A program made the translations under genes and the position numbers. Of a stretch of 64,000 nt of DNA, positions 60,140 to 64,000 are shown piece by piece; within the stretch, counting starts at the first letter, position 1; the number at the start of each line of letters is the position of its first letter. The DNA lies in the NCBI RefSeq assembly GCF_018263855.1, contig NZ_CP073318.1:10912001-10976000 (forward strand), in the 5' to 3' direction. Below the pieces are notes generated by a model, which saw nothing but the letters and a program-made list of their open reading frames with translations, was not told where the DNA came from and made no database searches. The DNA is from Kutzneria sp. CA-103260 (GTDB lineage Bacteria > Actinomycetota > Actinomycetes > Mycobacteriales > Pseudonocardiaceae).

Positions 60140-63100
60140 CTAGGCCCTCAGTCGCAGGCCCTTGGGCGTCGCGCGGAAACCGGCGTCCTGGAGCACCACG
60201 GACAGCTTGGAGCCCAGGGCGCCCTCGCCGTCGGCGCGTTGCACGGCGAGCTGGCCGAGCCAGCCGTCGCGGACGGAGCGGGCGAGGGCTTCGGCGGCCT
60301 GGCGGAGTTCGGGTTCGGACTCGGTGAAGGACAGCAGGGAGCGGCCGCCGCGTTCGACGTAGAGGGTGGGGACGCCGTCGACGAGCACGGCGAGGGCGCC
60401 GGCCTTGCGGGCGGGGCGGTGTTTGCCGTCGCCGACGGGGTCGGGCCAGGGCAGGGCAGCGCCGTAGGGCTGGGCGGGATCGGCGGCGGCGAGCACCAAG
60501 GCGTTCAGGGCGGTCTCGCCGGGGCGGGACAGGGCCCGCAGTTGGTCGACGGCGCCGCGGGCGGCGAACTGGGCGGCGCCGAGGCCCTCGACGACGTAGC
60601 CGCGAATGACCTGGCCGGAGTCCTCCATGGCCCGAAGCACCCGGTACACGCCGCTGAAGCCGCCGGACACCCGCTCGGTGTCCAACGCCCCGCGAGTGAG
60701 AACCCCATGCCGCTCAAGGAAAACCTCGGCCCGGGCATGGGCTCGGCGGGTCGGGTCGGCCTCCCGCGACGGGACCAGCGACCACCGCCCGGACACGGTC
60801 GGCGGCCCGGTGCGGCTGGGCATCTGGGCCCGGCCGAGCCGGGCGTAGCGGCCACGGGGCGACGGCCGGCGGGGCTTGTGCGCCGCTCCACGGCCGGAGA
60901 CCAGAGATCGCAGCGGGGCCAAGGTGTCGTTGGTGACGAGCCCAGCCCACACGAGATCCCACAGCGCGGCGACCACGGCCGGATCGTCCACGGGATCCTC
61001 GACCTGCCCGGTGACCCGGTCGGTGAGCTGACGGAAGAACAGCGCCCCGCCCGCCAACGCCGCCAGCACGGCGGAGTGCAGCGGCGACTCCGGCACGGTC
61101 TCCTCAAGATCGGGTAGCACGAGGTCGGCGACCTCGGCCGGGGCCAGGGCGATCCAGCCGTCACCGCCGGCCAAGGCCCCGCACCCGGCCCAGCTGACCT
61201 CGCCGGTCGCGGTCAGCTCGTCCAGCAGCGCCGGGTTGTAGCCGGGCAGCCGGGACGGCAGGATCAGCGACTCCAAACCACTGGCCGGCAATGGCGCGCC
61301 GGCCAGCTGCTCCACCACCGACAGCACGTCGTCGACGCTCGGCGCGGTCCGCAGCCGGCGGGAAACTCCTTGCCAGCCGGGCAGAAATCGGCCGTACGCG
61401 GCCTGCTCGACTGGCTCCACCTCGGCCCGCAGCCGAGCCAGCGACGCCCTGCGCAGCCGTCGCAACACCTCGGCGTCGCAGTACTCCGTGCCCATACCGC
61501 CGGGCCGCAGCTCGCCTCGCACCAATCGGCCGGCACCAGCGAGTCGGTCCAAGACGCCGTGCACGACGGCGACGCCGAGACCGAACCGCTCGGCCGCCTG
61601 CGCGGCGGGGAACGGGCCCCGAGTCCGGGCGTACCGGGTCAGCAGATCGCCGAGCGGATCGGCCACCGGCTCGGTGAAAACCTCAGGTACGCCAACGGGA
61701 AGCGCCGCGCCCAGGGCGTCCCGCACCCGGCCAGCGTCCTCGATGGCCAGGTACCGGGCCGAACCGGCGATCCGCACCTGGATGGCCCGCCGCTCGGCCA
61801 CCAGCTGCTCCAGCCACTCCGCCGCGGCCCCACGCTCGACGGCCTCCTCGACGGTGAGATCCCCCAGCAGCCGCAACAGGTCGGCGGTCTCCTCGACGTT
61901 GCGGGCGTGCCGGTCGGGCGCCAACCGCTGGAGCTGCTGCTCGATCTCGGCCAGCACCTCGGGGTCGAGCAGCTCACGGATCGCTTCGGAGCCAAGGAGT
62001 TCGGCCAGCAGCGCGGTGTCCAGGGACAGCGCCGCGGCCCGGCGTTCGGCCAGCGGCGTGTCGGTCTCGTACAGGAACATGCCGACGTAGCCGAACAGCA
62101 GACTGCGCGCGAACGGCGACGGCTGCGGCGTTTCGACCTCCACGACGCGAACCCGCCGCGCCCGTACCTCGCCCATGAGTTCCCGCAGGCCGGGCAGGTC
62201 GTACACGTCCTGAAGGCACTCTCGCATCGCCTCCAGCACGACCGGGAACTGCTCGTACTGCGACGCCACGGCCAGCAGCTGCGCGGACCGCTGGCGCTGT
62301 TGCCACAGCGGCGTCCGACGACGGGGATCCCGCCGCGGCAACAACAACGACCGCGCGGCGCACTCCCGGAACCGGGCGGCGAACAGCGCCGACCCGCCGA
62401 CCTCGGCCACCACCACCTGCTCGACCTCCTCGGGGTCCAGCAGCATGTCCTCGGCCGTGGGCAGCACGTCGGCCCCGTTGTCGTCGAACGCCTCCGGCAG
62501 CCGCACCACGATGCCGTCGTCGGAGTGCGCGACCTGGGGATCCAGCCCCCGCCGTTCGCGCAGCCGAGCCCCGATGGCCAGCGCCCACGGCGCGTTCACC
62601 TGCGCCCCGAACGGCGAGTGCACGGCGATCCGCCAGTCGCCCAGCTCGTCACGGAACCGTTCCACCACAACGGTTCGATCATCGGGAACATGTCGGGTCG
62701 CCGACTTCTGCTCGTCCAGGTAGGACAGCAGGTTGTCGCACGCCCACTCGTCAAGGCCAGCGTCGACCGCCCGCGATCGGGCCTTCTCAGCGTCCATACT
62801 GGACAGTTCGCGGACGAATTTCCCCAGCGCGCGGCCGAGTTCCAACGGACGGCCCGGGGTGTCGCCCTTCCAGAACGGCAGCCGGGCCGGCTGGCCCGGC
62901 GCCGGCACCACGACCACCCGGTCGTGGGTGATGTCCTCGATACGCCAGGAACTGGTGCCCAGCAGGATGTTGTCGCCGACCCGCGACTCGTACACCATCT
63001 CCTCGTCCAGCTCGCCGACCCGCGACCCGGGCCGGCCGTCCTCGCCGCCGGGCGTCATCACGGTGAACAGCCCGCGGTCCGGAATGGTGCCGCCGGAGGT

Positions 63101-64000
63101 GACGGCCAGCCGCTGCGCCCCGGGCCGGCCGCGCAGCTCGCCGGCGATCCGGTCCCACACCACGCGCGGCCGCAGCTCGCCGAACTCCTCGCTGGGATAC
63201 CGCCCGGCCAGCATGTCCAGCACCGAGTTCAGCGCCGACTCGGGCAGCCCGGCGAACGGCGCCGCCCGCCGCACCACCGACGCCAGCTCGGTCACCGACC
63301 ACGGCTCCATCGCCACCATGGACACGATGTGCTGGGCCAGCACGTCCAGCGGATTGCGCGGATAGCGCACGGACTCGATGGCCCCGGCGGCCATCCGCTC
63401 GGCCACCACGGCGCAGGTCACCAGGTCGCCGCGGAACTTCGGGAACACCACGCCCTTGGACACCGCGCCGACCTGGTGCCCGGCCCGGCCGACCCGCTGC
63501 AGCCCGGACGCGACCGTCGGCGGCGCCTCCACCTGCACCACCAGGTCCACCGCGCCCATGTCGATGCCCAGCTCCAGCGAGGACGTCGCGACCACGCACG
63601 GCAGCCGCCCCGACTTGAGCTCCTCCTCGACCAGGGTGCGCTGGTCCCGGGACATGGACCCGTGGTGGGCCTTGGCGATCACCGGCAGGGCCCCGGTGGT
63701 TATCCCCGAACCACCGACGGCCTCTGCCGGGAATCGCTCCATCTCCGCGGACTCCTCGCCCGCGAGCTCGTTGAGACGAGCCGTCAACCGCTCGGCCAGC
63801 CGTCGCGAGTTGGCGAACACGATCGTGGACCGGTGCTGGCGCACCAGATCCAGCACCCGCTGCTCCACCGACGGCCAGATCGACGTGCGCTGCTCCGGAC
63901 CGGACGCCGAGCCGCTGACCTCCCCGGTCGGCTCGCCCAGCGTGGCCATGTCCTCGACCGGCACCTCGACGGTGACCTCGATGGTCTTGCTGGCCGGCGG
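60140..64000 (-). CDS. lhr: Lhr-family ATP-dependent helicase (5' part outside the window)
   Basis: At least 1286 residues of an Lhr (large helicase-related) SF2 helicase; the frame remains open at the window edge, so RecA domain 1 with the Walker motifs is missing. Visible are the helicase C half (STIVFANSRRLAERL, KAHHGSMSRDQR, VVATSSLELGIDMG, VQVEAPPTVASGLQRVGRAGH as motifs IV-VI), a winged-helix region and the long Lhr C-terminal module ending in KLSVVLQDAGFRATPKGLRLR. Lhr unwinds DNA and RNA-DNA hybrids and is linked to repair; the mycobacterial relative is damage-inducible. It lies 164 bases downstream of the nuclease-like gene's start on the same strand; the gap shows nothing recognisable. 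Confidence 0.93.
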   Translation of the reverse strand, partial: PPASKTIEVTVEVPVEDMATLGEPTGEVSGSASGPEQRTSIWPSVEQRVLDLVRQHRSTIVFANSRRLAERLTARLNELAGEESAEMERFPAEAVGGSGITTGALPVIAKAHHGSMSRDQRTLVEEELKSGRLPCVVATSSLELGIDMGAVDLVVQVEAPPTVASGLQRVGRAGHQVGAVSKGVVFPKFRGDLVTCAVVAERMAAGAIESVRYPRNPLDVLAQHIVSMVAMEPWSVTELASVVRRAAPFAGLPESALNSVLDMLAGRYPSEEFGELRPRVVWDRIAGELRGRPGAQRLAVTSGGTIPDRGLFTVMTPGGEDGRPGSRVGELDEEMVYESRVGDNILLGTSSWRIEDITHDRVVVVPAPGQPARLPFWKGDTPGRPLELGRALGKFVRELSSMDAEKARSRAVDAGLDEWACDNLLSYLDEQKSATRHVPDDRTVVVERFRDELGDWRIAVHSPFGAQVNAPWALAIGARLRERRGLDPQVAHSDDGIVVRLPEAFDDNGADVLPTAEDMLLDPEEVEQVVVAEVGGSALFAARFRECAARSLLLPRRDPRRRTPLWQQRQRSAQLLAVASQYEQFPVVLEAMRECLQDVYDLPGLRELMGEVRARRVRVVEVETPQPSPFARSLLFGYVGMFLYETDTPLAERRAAALSLDTALLAELLGSEAIRELLDPEVLAEIEQQLQRLAPDRHARNVEETADLLRLLGDLTVEEAVERGAAAEWLEQLVAERRAIQVRIAGSARYLAIEDAGRVRDALGAALPVGVPEVFTEPVADPLGDLLTRYARTRGPFPAAQAAERFGLGVAVVHGVLDRLAGAGRLVRGELRPGGMGTEYCDAEVLRRLRRASLARLRAEVEPVEQAAYGRFLPGWQGVSRRLRTAPSVDDVLSVVEQLAGAPLPASGLESLILPSRLPGYNPALLDELTATGEVSWAGCGALAGGDGWIALAPAEVADLVLPDLEETVPESPLHSAVLAALAGGALFFRQLTDRVTGQVEDPVDDPAVVAALWDLVWAGLVTNDTLAPLRSLVSGRGAAHKPRRPSPRGRYARLGRAQMPSRTGPPTVSGRWSLVPSREADPTRRAHARAEVFLERHGVLTRGALDTERVSGGFSGVYRVLRAMEDSGQVIRGYVVEGLGAAQFAARGAVDQLRALSRPGETALNALVLAAADPAQPYGAALPWPDPVGDGKHRPARKAGALAVLVDGVPTLYVERGGRSLLSFTESEPELRQAAEALARSVRDGWLGQLAVQRADGEGALGSKLSVVLQDAGFRATPKGLRLRA

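Overview
The window is chromosomal DNA from a high-GC actinomycete. ESX/type VII accessory genes of the EspG, PPE and DUF3558 families, a polyprenol-mannose-dependent mannosyltransferase, F420/PPOX and mycothiol-type enzymes, GTG/TTG starts, leaderless TANNNT promoters and a SAV_6107-type HEPN gene together point to the Pseudonocardiales (a Kutzneria/Amycolatopsis-like genome). The family assignment is an inference. No rRNA, tRNA, CRISPR array, insertion sequence or prophage was seen.

Layout. 1-3651: the end of a membrane protein, then a leftward ESX-satellite operon (small helical protein, DUF3558 lipoprotein, PPE/WXG protein, EspG chaperone). 3871-6564: an acyl-CoA dehydrogenase and MaoC hydratase pair divergent from a TetR regulator, with a likely operator between them. 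6577-9123: a stand-alone LigD polymerase, two small conserved proteins and a 29-residue cysteine-rich peptide that is easily missed. 9138-15698: a secreted alpha/beta hydrolase lipoprotein, an EamA exporter and a leftward ABC operon in which a hydrolase is fused to the ATPase. 15821-16963: a manganese-type yybP-ykoY riboswitch and its TerC gene. 17010-23685: an S9 peptidase, GNAT, a RES-type toxin-antitoxin pair, a GT87 mannosyltransferase, HdeD and DoxX.

23691-31142: a complete alpha-mannoside utilisation unit (LacI repressor with twin operators, ABC sugar uptake, GH38 alpha-mannosidase). 31179-38836: SDR/LysR, FadD, DUF2236, TetR, flavin monooxygenase, a dienoyl-CoA isomerase-like crotonase and PPOX, which look like a lipid or hydrophobic-substrate catabolic region. 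38894-46391: phosphoglucomutase, LacI, a FUSC transporter with an unusual C-terminal domain, a small secreted protein and a two-component system. 46339-50733: acyltransferase, carotenoid desaturase and GGPP synthase in one operon, divergent from metF.

50957-58753: a secreted two-repeat protein, an LppM lipoprotein, a DUF885 protease-like protein, YbaK/GNAT, a LexA-box-controlled HEPN gene with a mycothiol-type enzyme, an L7/L12-domain membrane protein, and GntR with ACC deaminase. 58809-64000: an HsdR-N-type nuclease and a truncated Lhr helicase.

Themes across the window are leaderless promoters, long hairpins of one repeated design directly after stop codons, and metal, redox or stress functions. 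The best candidates for undescribed biology are the duplicated CxCCxxC peptide at 9034-9123 and the membrane-spanning hydrolase-ABC fusion at 12637-15393.
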